A DNA stretch of 64,000 nucleotides, from assembly GCF_001949145.1 (NCBI RefSeq), contig NW_019091492.1, forward strand, positions 651,551 to 715,550, given 5' to 3'. A model generated the notes under the pieces. That model had not been told where the DNA came from. It searched no databases and was given only the letters and a program-made list of their open reading frames with translations. Below, in pieces: positions 49,201 to 61,200 of this stretch; the stretch's first letter is position 1; every line of letters begins with the position of its first letter. This stretch comes from Acanthaster planci. Lineage: Eukaryota; Echinodermata; Asteroidea; Valvatida; Acanthasteridae. A program made the position numbers and the translations under genes.

Positions 49201-52200
49201 GTGATTCAAAATCAAAATAAGATGACAAAAAACAAAGCAGTGAATGCAGGTCACAGGCCTATCTCGGACACACTGCTATGCAGACTTAAAGCACATCAAA
49301 TGGGAGATTTTACAATCGCCTAGAAAAATCAGATCAAGTGGTAGCGATTCACAACAGACAGTTTCAGAATTGTCAGGTGATTTTAAAACTCTCACTTTCA
49401 GCATGATACCCAGCCCTGACTGCAGTTTGCATCTATTTCCAACATGAAAAAATTATTCAACACAGCCATGGTTGAAGCTCATGTGTCCATGCATTCTGGA
49501 CACAGCTCCATGAAAAATAACTTTCCAAACCAAACTGTAAGCAACAGTTTCTGACATTTCTTATAAGACCCTGTTGCATTTTAGCAGTAGATTAAATGTG
49601 ACCAGATGTCACAAATGGAGTCTTGTGGCCAGTTTGTTTTCATTGAATTTGTATTAGACAGAGCAACCTAGCTCTTGGTTTTTATTGTATCACAAGGCTC
49701 ATCCTCTTCATAAAGTGGACATCATGTGGGTGAAAATGTTGAAGGTTCCTCTTGATTTACACTGAACAAGAGTTTCTTAGAGGTCATTAACTTCGAAAGT
49801 GATTCTAGAAAGTTCTGACTAATTTTGTCAGGTCTAATCACAAATACGTTTCTGATTCAGTATTGGGAGACTCATGCTCACTACTCCTTCAGTACTGGTG
49901 TACATCAATCTCAGAACGTAGGACATCACCAAGTATCCTTTTTATAATTATATCTCTATTTGAGACTAGGAAATACATGTACATGAGACTAATATCCACA
50001 ATAAAAGCACTAGCTTCCTATTGAGTCAATCTAGTTCTCTTGAGAAGCATCAGTTACCATTAGGCCTGACTCATACCTGCTTGTTTTTGGCCGTAATCTT
50101 CTCCAAGATGTAGCGACAGATCAGTGCTGGCTCCTCCACAAGACACGCCCACAAGACTTTCTCGGCAACCTCACATACTACCAAGAAAGAAGGGAAACAC
50201 AGTCACTGGGACTTGTGGCCTACTAATGAAAGGTCATAGTGGATCATGCTTAACTCTACAAAGTCTTATTAGGAACACAGTAAAAAAAAAATTTCTGCCC
50301 TTGAGCTAACTCATAAGTATGACTTACATGTCATGTAACATTTTTCACATGTAACACTTATGAATCAAAACTTGTGCATACATGTATGAGTTACATCTCA
50401 TCATACATATGAGTTACGAATGATAACGCATATGTACAAGTTATCTCTCTTCCATACTACTTTAACAATACATAATTTTGTACAAGTTTAGATATGACAC
50501 ATAAGTTGTATGTACGAGATATAATTTCTATAATTTCGTAAGAGCCATATCTCCTACATGTGAGGTATAAGTCCTATGAATAGATATAAAGTTATACGTA
50601 CAAGATACAAGACGTCCATAAACAGACCTCAGTACTGACGACGCCACACTTTGTTTACATTGTGTGCTTTCCTATGATGCCCAGTGGGCCGTGGGCCCCT
50701 ACTTGCTCCATAGGGAAGTGCACATGTATTTTCTCACCATGTCCCTTTCCCAATACAACTCGAGTGACATTAGTGAAAGGCTCTAATTCAGACGAAATAA
50801 TCCTGACTTGACTTGAAAAGAAGAATCATAACTCACTTGTCAAGTTCCTTTCATCAGCAAAACCCTTTGAAGATTAGTGGAACACGAGTTGTGTTTTTTT
50901 TATTGCTTTGGCAAGGAGTATCCGTCTAGTATGGTGAGTAATGGCTGTGTCCTTGTTTGTTTAATAGTCTCAATACTCAGAAATGAGCTCAGCTGAGATC
51001 ACATCCTACCAATGATCTACGGTTCTCTTTCGGTCATCTTAAAAAAGTCACAAGATGCAAGAGTATACCCCCCAGTTTAACTGAGAGTACACCTTCGCTT
51101 ACCTGTCAGATGTACTCCTGCTATTTGTATACTCATGTTATGACAAGTAAATTATTCAAACGCAGCCAATACCACGTGCATGTTGTTGATTCCCGGGCTT
51201 AAATCCAATTAATATAATGTATAATGCAGGTTCTAAAATAAATCTTTAAACAACAGATTTAAATTCAAGGTTTATTGATGGAAGAATAGCCAGTTAATGT
51301 CTGGTTTTCTTCGCTGAAAAAGGTGATGGGGGCAGGGTTTTTTGGCTAATTATTTCTGGTGCCCATGAAATATGTAGGGAGGCACAACTCTTGAGTTTAG
51401 GCATCAGTACTTTCATTCTTTTCCCACAAGTTTTTCTGTTCAGCTGTTCAACTGCCTTGGTGAAAATTGTGGCACGTGTCCAGATGTCAACCGGTTCACA
51501 TACAAAGGTCCATAACATATACAGGTATCACCCAGTGATGTAGTCGAGTACCAAACTTGAGTACCAAATTGTCCAAGTGCACAGTGCCGAGTACGGGCAA
51601 AGTCTGAGTATTTTTAATTAAGTCCTGAGCCAAAAATCCAAGTTTGAGTTTTTCAGTCAGAGAACGGGCCGAGTATGAGTGTAAAGATAATCGAGTGAAT
51701 CTGAGTGAATCTGAGTACATTGAAAACCACAACATTATGGAAATTTGCATCGTTACAGGTGATATTCCAAGAAACTAACATGTATACATTTTAAAAAGTG
51801 GTATTTTTGCTTTGAATTCCAGACTTCTCAGAAATCTGCAGCCCATATGACATGCATACTGTGCTGTGCTGTTTCTGTCCGTGTGTGAAATATCCCTTGT
51901 GATCCTTAAAGCCCCAAGATATTAATTCTGATGAGAAGACATGTTAACCGTAGTCGAGAGTCTGAATCAAACACCCCGCCACCTGCATTTGAGGCACTTT
52001 CAACAAAGAGAGATTTATCCAACCTCGTTCCCATGGATATGATCTTGCCGTGCCAAGGAACACACACCCAGCCCATGGAGAGGAGGGTGCGATTTCCCTT
52101 TCCATCCTTGCACCCTGGACTGATTTCACTGATGTTCTTTCAGTAGTGAATAGAATAGTGTGGTGGTTTCTGTGGTCAGTGAACCCTTGGCTCCCCAGGC

Positions 52201-55200
52201 CACTCAGCCAGGTCGCTGCGCTGCTCGCGCGTAATTTGGCAAGGGCCTGGATCCATTTGGCTGGAAATATACCATCCATTACACCAAGGACAAGGGACGC
52301 TGAAAGGAATGGTATACCTGGGAAAGATAATTGTGGTTCTACCTACTTCTGGCCAGTTTATTCCCTCCACTCACTTCCTCCACGCGTGAGGTACCCTAAT
52401 GAACACTACTGCAAAACATTTACAACTGGCAAAGAGGGTGCATGAGGATCCATTGCGCACCCCTTCGCCCTGCCGAGCTACGCACAAACTTACAAGGTAC
52501 AGCATGGGTACGATAAAAATACTACATGACTTGTAACATGTAGCTTACACTATGTGAACTTTTTGGTAAAAGTTTTGTATCAAATTAGTAATATCGAAAA
52601 AAATCCTAATTTCTTTTCCAGTACCGCATGACTGGGATTGAATTTACCGAGTACAATTTGTTGAGTTTAGGCACGAGTTCAAGTAAAAAATTACAAGTAC
52701 ATGCCGAGTACCTGTTTTTTAGTACTTACAATCGAGTACAAGTACAGGCTAAGTACTTATTGGTACTCAAGTTGTACTCAAGTTCGAGTATGAGTACTCC
52801 AACACTGACGTCACCCATGGCTATCTGTAATTTTTGCCAATATTTTCAATACAAAGGAGTTGCTGGTTGGTATTTGTAACCTTATCTCTCTTGTAAGTGT
52901 GCTTTTGCTGCCTGGCAATCTGGTTTACCCAAACCAAGGAGGTCTTTAACCCCCTTAGTTCTTTTGTGTATGGTGTGGGTTCCCAAACTCAATGCTAATT
53001 GCTCAATAAGGTATTTCCGGATTGTTGTGGGTTGGGAGCATCCACTAAGTAGCAGTGTAGGATCATCTTCTGTGCTTTGACCCAACCAAGCATGACGTGT
53101 TCTAACGTCAAAAACAGGAATGAAAAAAGAATTCTTGAATGAGTGTACACATCCTCTGTGGAACCAATAAGGAAAATTGTGTGTGTTTACATATCAGCTG
53201 GTAACAAGTGGTTAAATGAACTTGGGAAAGTTCATCAGTGGATCAGGTTAAAATGGCCTCACACATTTTCGTTCTTTTCAATGGCAAATCATGGAACTTT
53301 CACACAGAGTTGATGGGGCATGGTTGCATTTGTGCGGGTCGAGAGACAAACATGCAAGTCACTGGACTGAATGGACAAACAAACCTGCCACGCCCTCCTT
53401 GTTGACTTCTGAATCATCGAGCAGAGCCACGAGATGTACAATGGTGGTGCAGACACAGGACGGGAAGAATACTCCAAATGTGGGTGGGCTGTGATGGGTG
53501 CGCTCTGTCACCATACCCTCGTCATCACCTAATTAGTATTCGGAGAGGTCAAAGGTCATGCGTGAAAGCTAACATGGCTGACAGTCGGAAGTCTGAGGAA
53601 AGCAACGATTTCCAATGCAAGCTCATAAGACTGGTCTTGGTTGTTTATCGTTTTCGTTGTTTGTTACAGGAATGTCTTTTTAAAAGTTTCCTTGTACTAG
53701 AGTTAATGTCAAAACAGACGGGAAACGGAACAGTACATCCACAATATTTCTTTCCATTCAAATTCTTACATTGGTTGACCGTTCAACATGTCACATGACG
53801 AACAGTGACAACTGAACATTGACGACGCGCTCAAACACAGGACTTTGAATTTTTCACCAAAAATTCAAGGAACGTCACAAAAAATCTGAACGGAGATAGG
53901 TCAAGAACAAACTGCAAAAAAAGGAAGCACTTTGTGAATGTGAATGCACACGTGAGGGGATACTCTTCAAGCCAATCTCAACTCTGTGATTGAAACAAAC
54001 ATTCCAATGACCACGTGTTTTTAGCACAGATGCATTAACAATCACAGTGCAAAAACGACAAATGGGAATGGAATTTTCAACTTCTACTTTCGGGGCATTT
54101 ATCTGTTAGAAGCATTACTTTTTTAAATTATAAAACCACAGTTTTGTGGAGTTATGTGCAAACATACCTCTGCATCGTTAGTTTTGCCAACATTTCTTAA
54201 GCTAAGAAAAATGCTTAGGAAATAACATTTGCAGGTTAAAATGTGCCACTTACCATTAGCCCAGAATTCTGCAGATGAAATTAGCATAATATTTTAAAAA
54301 TTACAACTCAAACTGGGCTGAACCAGTCTAATTGCATCAACAGGATTGCACCCCGGCAAAAAAAATATCTCAAGGCTGCATCTGAAACCCGTAAGAAGTG
54401 TTGCCATGACAACATTACTCATCTGCAGAATTCCTTCGGAATTAGGTTAACAAAGCTTTGGGGAAAGCGCAGAGTATGGTTTTAGACAAGGTGACAGAGG
54501 ATGGACAGAAAAATTGACATGGTGATAGGAAGGATGAAGTAAGCATTATGGAAATCCTCTGGATGAAAGAAACTGTAAAACAGACATGAAACTAACTGTG
54601 GGATGTCATGCTTTCAGTTCTGAGATTCAAGGATCCTGTGGAAAGCCTACATAATGGATCCTATCACTCTATATATGTGAATGGATAACATTCCAAGAAG
54701 AAGATAAAACAAAATCAGGACCGTGTTTTATTACCCACTGCCATACTGCAATGACAATTGGACAATTTCTTGTGCTATTTCCTCGTGGAAAACTCACAAG
54801 AATGAATGAAGCAGCTGTGAGAAAACTAGGGGAAATTAGGTGATGAAATATGCCCAGATCTCATAGTATGAGTAAAATTCTCAGAGTTGTTACCCCAATG
54901 CAATGAAAACTGTTGTGAAAACTGGATATTAAATTTGGAACAGCTTTTGTCCTCTGTGGATAGTGGATATCTTTTTCAGGATTATCTAAGGATCTGGGCA
55001 TACTCCAGTGAAAATAATATGAGTGTGTCATATGAGCCTGATGTCAGGGTAAGACCTGGTGAATGTTGTAAGTACACCATAGCATGCAATGTTATTGTGT
55101 GTATGAAGTCATTCAGAGATGTTAACATGGGGTTACACACATGTCATTACTAGAGCACTAACTTGCTGTGCAAAGGGATGCTGCTGGGTGCGTCCATATT

Positions 55201-58200
55201 TGTGCACAAACCAATGAAAACCTTGAAATTTTGTACACCTGTGGAACAGCTGTTTGCATATCTGCATCGGACACTGATGCATTAACAAAGCCGATATGCC
55301 AGAAACCTAAACGCACAATCAATAAATTAACGTTTAGTTTTGCTTGGTGCAAACAAATGAATGCAAAGCACTGCAGAAACTAAATTAAATGACTGGAAAG
55401 GGGCAAATGGTGTACTTGTGTGTTGCTTTATGACATTAGACTACATTATTTGAAAGTTTCTCTAATATTGTTATACTCCACAAATACACCCATGAATTCA
55501 AGATGTCTGTGCCAAGAAGGTGGCGAAGCTTTTCTACGCGGCAAATTACAAGTTAGCACTATGGCTGTAGCTGTTAGTGTGAATGCAATTGTGAACATCC
55601 TTCTCTCCCAAAACTGTGACAAGAGGAAGATGTGGTAGACTTTTCACCCTTCCTCATTGCTGGGCGCGCCTGAGAATCCCACGAGGGATACAATCATTTG
55701 CGCCTGATGCATGCCAAAGTGCAACATGGCAGCAAGAAATAATGGGCAGAATTAGGAAGCTGTCAGTTTGCAGCTACATGTGTGTCCATTTCTCACAGGC
55801 ATGTTTGCTATTTCTCACTTGCAACTAAGGCATTTTGATGCAGCCCAGTTTCAGCCTAAATACACACAAGCCTTGGCTACAGAGGGTTTGCATGGCTTCC
55901 ATCTTATAGGTCTGTGCTTTTATTCCACAGGATATGCACCATGGAGGTTTCTTTGTGAAAAAGAATAATTACTTCGCTAGATAGTGACCACACAAACCCA
56001 GTGTAATATGTTTATACTGGCACTGGGTACATGTCCCCAACACAGTTCAACAACATGTTCAGTTACTTTCCTCACACTTATCCATGGTGTTGTGACAGGT
56101 TTAGACAAGCATGTGCAATATGTAGTGTTAAACAGATCCTCTGCATTACTCAAAGTACCCTGATGACCAGGTCAACAAGTCGCACTGATTAAATTTGCAA
56201 AATAAATCCAGACAGTCAAAGGCAACAGATATCCAAACACACGTTTTTTTTCTTTATGGTCTCTCTTTTGTAGAATTTGGTGGACTTGAGTTGATAACTG
56301 ACATTATATTCAACAATTTTTTTCAGAATTATTTACAGAAATGAATCAAAACCCTGTGGCAATGTTACCCTCAGATGGAAAATGGATAACTAGAGGGGGT
56401 GTGTACCTGGTGTCCCCCCCCCCATTTTCTAAAGGAGACACCTATTCCCCTCTCCCCACTGTTTTTCTTCTGATATTTAAGGTTTAAAGACGTAAGTATA
56501 ATTAAACCATGCCTGCTCCAATGTTCAGGTACACCTTTATGGGTGAATCCCACCCCTCCCTCATTAAGCAATGCTCAGCATGCTCCTCTTGTAAATGGCG
56601 TATCCCCCACTGAAAACAAAAAATGAAAGCTGGGTTCTAGGAGTCCTATCATAGAGACGTATCACTTGCAGAGAACAGTGGTTTGTTTTGTTTAACTGTT
56701 ACTGGCCATTCCTAAAAAAACTGGTATCGGCAAAAATGCATACGGCATTATCTACATCATTCCAATGTAGAGGTACTTCTCTGCAGGAGGCACCGAGGGC
56801 TCAGATATTTTTTTCAAAGGGCATTGACAGTAATGAGGCACAGGTCAGGTGAAGTTCTTGTTCGTCTCAAGATATTGCAGGACATCCAGTGGGAAGGTAC
56901 ATTTTCCCTGTTACATCTAACCTTTATTATTTGACATGGAGATATCACCGTAATTTATTTCAAACTATTAATGTTTGTTTGGCAGTTAATTTGAATTAAT
57001 TCATCTTTCTTGGAAAATAACCACTCCCTGCCTGGGATTCTGGATCCGGACATGTATGCTTTATATGTGTGGCCGGGGTCTCCAAAATCGGACAAAGGGA
57101 ACAGGGCCTTGTAACAAAAGACCATACTTGGAACAAAAGACAAGGCTGCTGGGCATTACCAACATTTTTTACTATCAAAAGTGGAGACAATCCAGCCTTG
57201 TTTTGAAACAGTATACCACGGTTTGGGGCATTTAGAGCGAACGGATTATCACCCGAGATGAGCCACACAGCACCGCTGCATGCTAATCTGGCCCTTACTG
57301 AAAAGAGGTCAGCAGTGCACTGAGCCAGGTTCGTGAACAAAAGAAAGTTACATAGCAGTGCACAATCTGGGCTCTTTTTACAAGCCTGCAGGCCGGGCTG
57401 AAATACTCGGGCATCAATAGATTTTGTCTGTCAGGCTAGAGTGGACACCAGACAGTCCATCACGTGTTCGTAATTGTCCAGTAAATGAAGATAGGAATTT
57501 TTAAAGAATTTGAAAACAGAAAAACTTGAAATGCTAAATATCCTGGCCCAGCATCATCGACATTGATAACTGCCCCGACAGGAAGTGGTTAAAAATGTGT
57601 TCTGAACTTACAAAATCACATGTCAGATGTGACAGGAACATGAAAAAAAATGAACCCCTAATTCCTAGAATTACCCATACACATTGGTTGTGCAGACTGG
57701 GCACCCCTGTGAACAGCAATGTTACAACCACAGAATCTTGAATCCAGCAGGACAGCTGGAAGAAATCCAAGACTGATAAATTTAATTAATAGGTGTTTGG
57801 AAGCTGTGACTCATCTCTTCATCGTGGTGACTGGGCAAGGGTACTCTATTAGCTGAAATAAAAGCTGGTGGCTGGTTCCAATAGAAATTCATCCCAAAAC
57901 CCACCGACACAACTTCTAACATTACAATGAATGAAGCTCATGCACCGACTCTGGCTCTTGTGACATGCATTAGACGTGAATTGGTGTTAGATTGATGAGT
58001 GAGGTGTGCTAATTGAGGCTTTTGTTGCTACTACTTTGAAGTTTGCTTTCATACTTAGGAAGCAAGTGCCCAGATCTATGGCTTTTGTCATGGTCTGGGA
58101 ATAATACGTCAGGTAATGTGCTGGTTCTTTTCATACCAACTCAAATGCGGACGCAGGAGTAGTACTTTAAAGTGATGCTGCAAAAAGAAATCATTTTTAG

Positions 58201-61200
58201 ACAGGATGAATCTGGTTTTTGATGAGGTTGATGAGAGACTGGTGGAAAACCCAGATGATTCTGGCAGCTAGAGAAAAAGGGAAGAAGATTATGGAGAGTT
58301 TCCTAAACATGAAGTGGCAATTCAAAATGACAGACAACACAAAAAGGCATCAAATGAAGAAACATAATACTTGAGGCCAGGAGTAAATCTGAAATACGGC
58401 AGTTACTAGGAAGGAAGATTAGGGTATGGGAGGAACGATGGGAGGGGCGGTGGGGATAGAGGTTGGTGGATCCAGGCAGGCGATTAATGAGGTGAGGTGG
58501 GAGTGTGGAAACAGAAAAGACCAACCAATGGGATACCTGATGCGTTGCCAGTTGACGCTCCGCCGGACCACAGAGATGCACGACGAATGGACAAATTCCG
58601 GCCCCGGTTCAGGCCGGCCGCGGCCGCCATGGTGGCCGGCGGGGCAATGGACACCCGTCGTGCTGTCATGGACACGGTGACGGGCATGGGCGTGTCGTCT
58701 GAACAGGGACGGATAAAAAACGGAAGCAGACGCGAATGGGCAGCCGGCAGGACGGGTTGGGGAGAAAAAATACATGGGGATGTGGTGTGAATATGAAACA
58801 GCATGTTAGTGTGGTTGTACTGAGAGAAAAAGAAAAAAAACAAGCCAATGACCAAACAAAAAATGCAATGTTAAACAACGTTAAATGCCTGTTCATTATA
58901 AAAACAGGAAAGGGCAAGTTTTTCAGTTCTTGTCAGTTTTAATACAGGATTGGCTGAGTGAGTTTGTTGTTTTAATGCCTGCATTCATGCACTGCCTGTA
59001 CCCAGACAGAGCGGGCGAAAGACAATTTATGAAGTCGCCCATCCTGTCCAGCTGTGAGATGAATCAATTAGGCCAGTGTGCAGGGTTAGTGATGGGATGG
59101 CACAATGCATAAACAAATGCAAAGTCATGCCTTGGCAAGCACTGAATATAAAACCTGGCGTTCTCATTCTAAACAGGCCCAGACCCATAGGGGCTCCGGA
59201 CAGAACAGACACTACCGAGTTCCAGAACCCATGATACAATTCATTCATTTGTGGCATTAACTATGTATGCCAGTGGTTCCTAAAACAGGTGACAAATGCA
59301 GGGAAAGGGGACAAGACTCGGGCCTGACAAGACTCTGTGTATGCTACAGCATGGCACTTTCCAATTCTCGGATCTCGTGAAATGTGAATGATGCTGTGGT
59401 TTGAAATGATCAAGTGATGACTATCACATGACAAAATGTATCATCACATGGAATGTCAAATGCAGTGAGCCTGTGGACACCTGGATGGCATTTTGTTGTT
59501 TCATTTTACACATACATTTCCAGAATTTCTCCCCCCCCCAAAAAGGTTCTGTCCATAAGTTCTAATAAAAGCTGTGCTGCAAGGTCTGCACACACACATT
59601 TTTGGTACTCAACAAATACTGTTGAATAAATGAATAAATGAATAGATGGCTCCACATTCCTCAGCAAACATCTGTCCAAAGTTCTTCCAAAGCAATCCAC
59701 AAACTCATTGCTTCTTGGGAACAATGAAATACATATAAAATAATGTACATGAGTGTATCAGACACTAGAGAAATGTTGAGAACATGTTTTATAAAAATGC
59801 TTCCCTGACCATAATAAAAAACAACTTATATTTAACACATACCCGACAAAACCCCAATCACACTAAATATTCTACGAATAAAACATACAATAAACGGAAA
59901 AGACATAATGCACAACAAGAATTTACTCAAAACAGTGTCATAACGTATCCTGCTCACAAAGAATAAAAGAAACAAACAAATCATAAAATATTCAGCAGTT
60001 TAATTGACAAACACAAAAATTGTCTCAAGTCAGCAGTCATTATTATTGTCAATGTTTAAAGTGACTGTAGCAACAATTACATAGTCTTTGCATTGAAAAT
60101 ACACAAATTAAACAAATGAAAATAATGCAAAATATTGGGTATAAAAATATATCAGAAAAGAGTCACTCCAATACTCTGAATGTGCTCCAAAGTTCAAATA
60201 TTTGGTTATGTCACAGTACTTCTCATACCTACCTTCTTCAAAATGTGATTTTACCACACGTTTATACCATACATGCGCAGCTTAAATGCATGATCATTTA
60301 TATAATTGTGAAACTGAATTTTAATTCTTCTGAATTTTGAATTTTTTATAAACATGGGATATGCATTTCTGGCACGTGGCCAATTTCAGAAATGTTTCAA
60401 TTAAAACCTCGAACAAAGTTTCAATTTTTTTTAAGTCAAGTCAGAAAAGGCTCAAGGAGTCTTTTCTTTCGTTTGTTCTAAGTGAAGCCCAGGCATAGTC
60501 AAGTCTGATACCTTACAAAAACTGGAAAACAAGGAAAATTTCAGGTTTTCTAGTCAGAGAAGTTTCCATCCAGTTTACCAGAGATAGGCCTATTATGATA
60601 AGTCAAATCTAACACTATGGGCACAAACCAAAGTGAAGTGCCAACAAGTATGCGGTCACATGTTGCACATTAATTAAATCAGAAAAGTTGCACATCAAGT
60701 GCCAAAAATAGGTATCATGTCTGAGATGTCAAGTCATACTTTAAGGGAGTCACATACCAGTAAAGTATACGTCGGAGCCATGTCAGAAGAAATATGTAAG
60801 CAGAATTTTATTTCAGGGAGTTTCCAGTCAAGCGTCACTATAGTGAACTTGCAAATGTCAAGTTCTGAAATGCATGTAAGGACTTCATCCAAGACAGATC
60901 TTTGCAAGTTTCATTTCAAGTGATCTTCATTGTATTAAAGTAAAATTTCTAAATCTTTAAGTCAGGGATGAGATGAGCCAGAAAGAAGTTTCAAAATTGG
61001 GAAGGTTTCTAATCAATGTGTTCAATCAACTGATACCACGATGGGCAATTACCCAAGTAAGTTTGTTTGTGACCTTGGACAAAAATGCTAAATTGCAGAT
61101 TTTCTGTGTCAGGCAAGAATCTAATTATACAGTTATCAGTTTCAAGTCCTAAGTTGAGGCAGCAACATAACACAATTCAGAAAAAAATAAAAACTTGGGA

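Larger units (their letters stand above)
53529..58536. other. unc80 intron 2 (5.0 kb)
   Basis: Contains the inverted repeat at 54264-54433 and the second piggyBac-like MITE. Frames of 60-114 codons here belong to repeats or are chance; no nested gene is supported. Confidence 0.5.

Noticed and set aside
52050-52445. 131-codon plus-strand frame inside hAT-like element 2
   Set aside because: No BED-finger or RNase H-type transposase signature visible; likely chance in a locally GC-richer patch.
56996-57340. Protein similarity between frames at 57340-56996 and 225-455
   Set aside because: The similarity is due to related MITE DNA; neither frame spans its element and no transposase motif is present.
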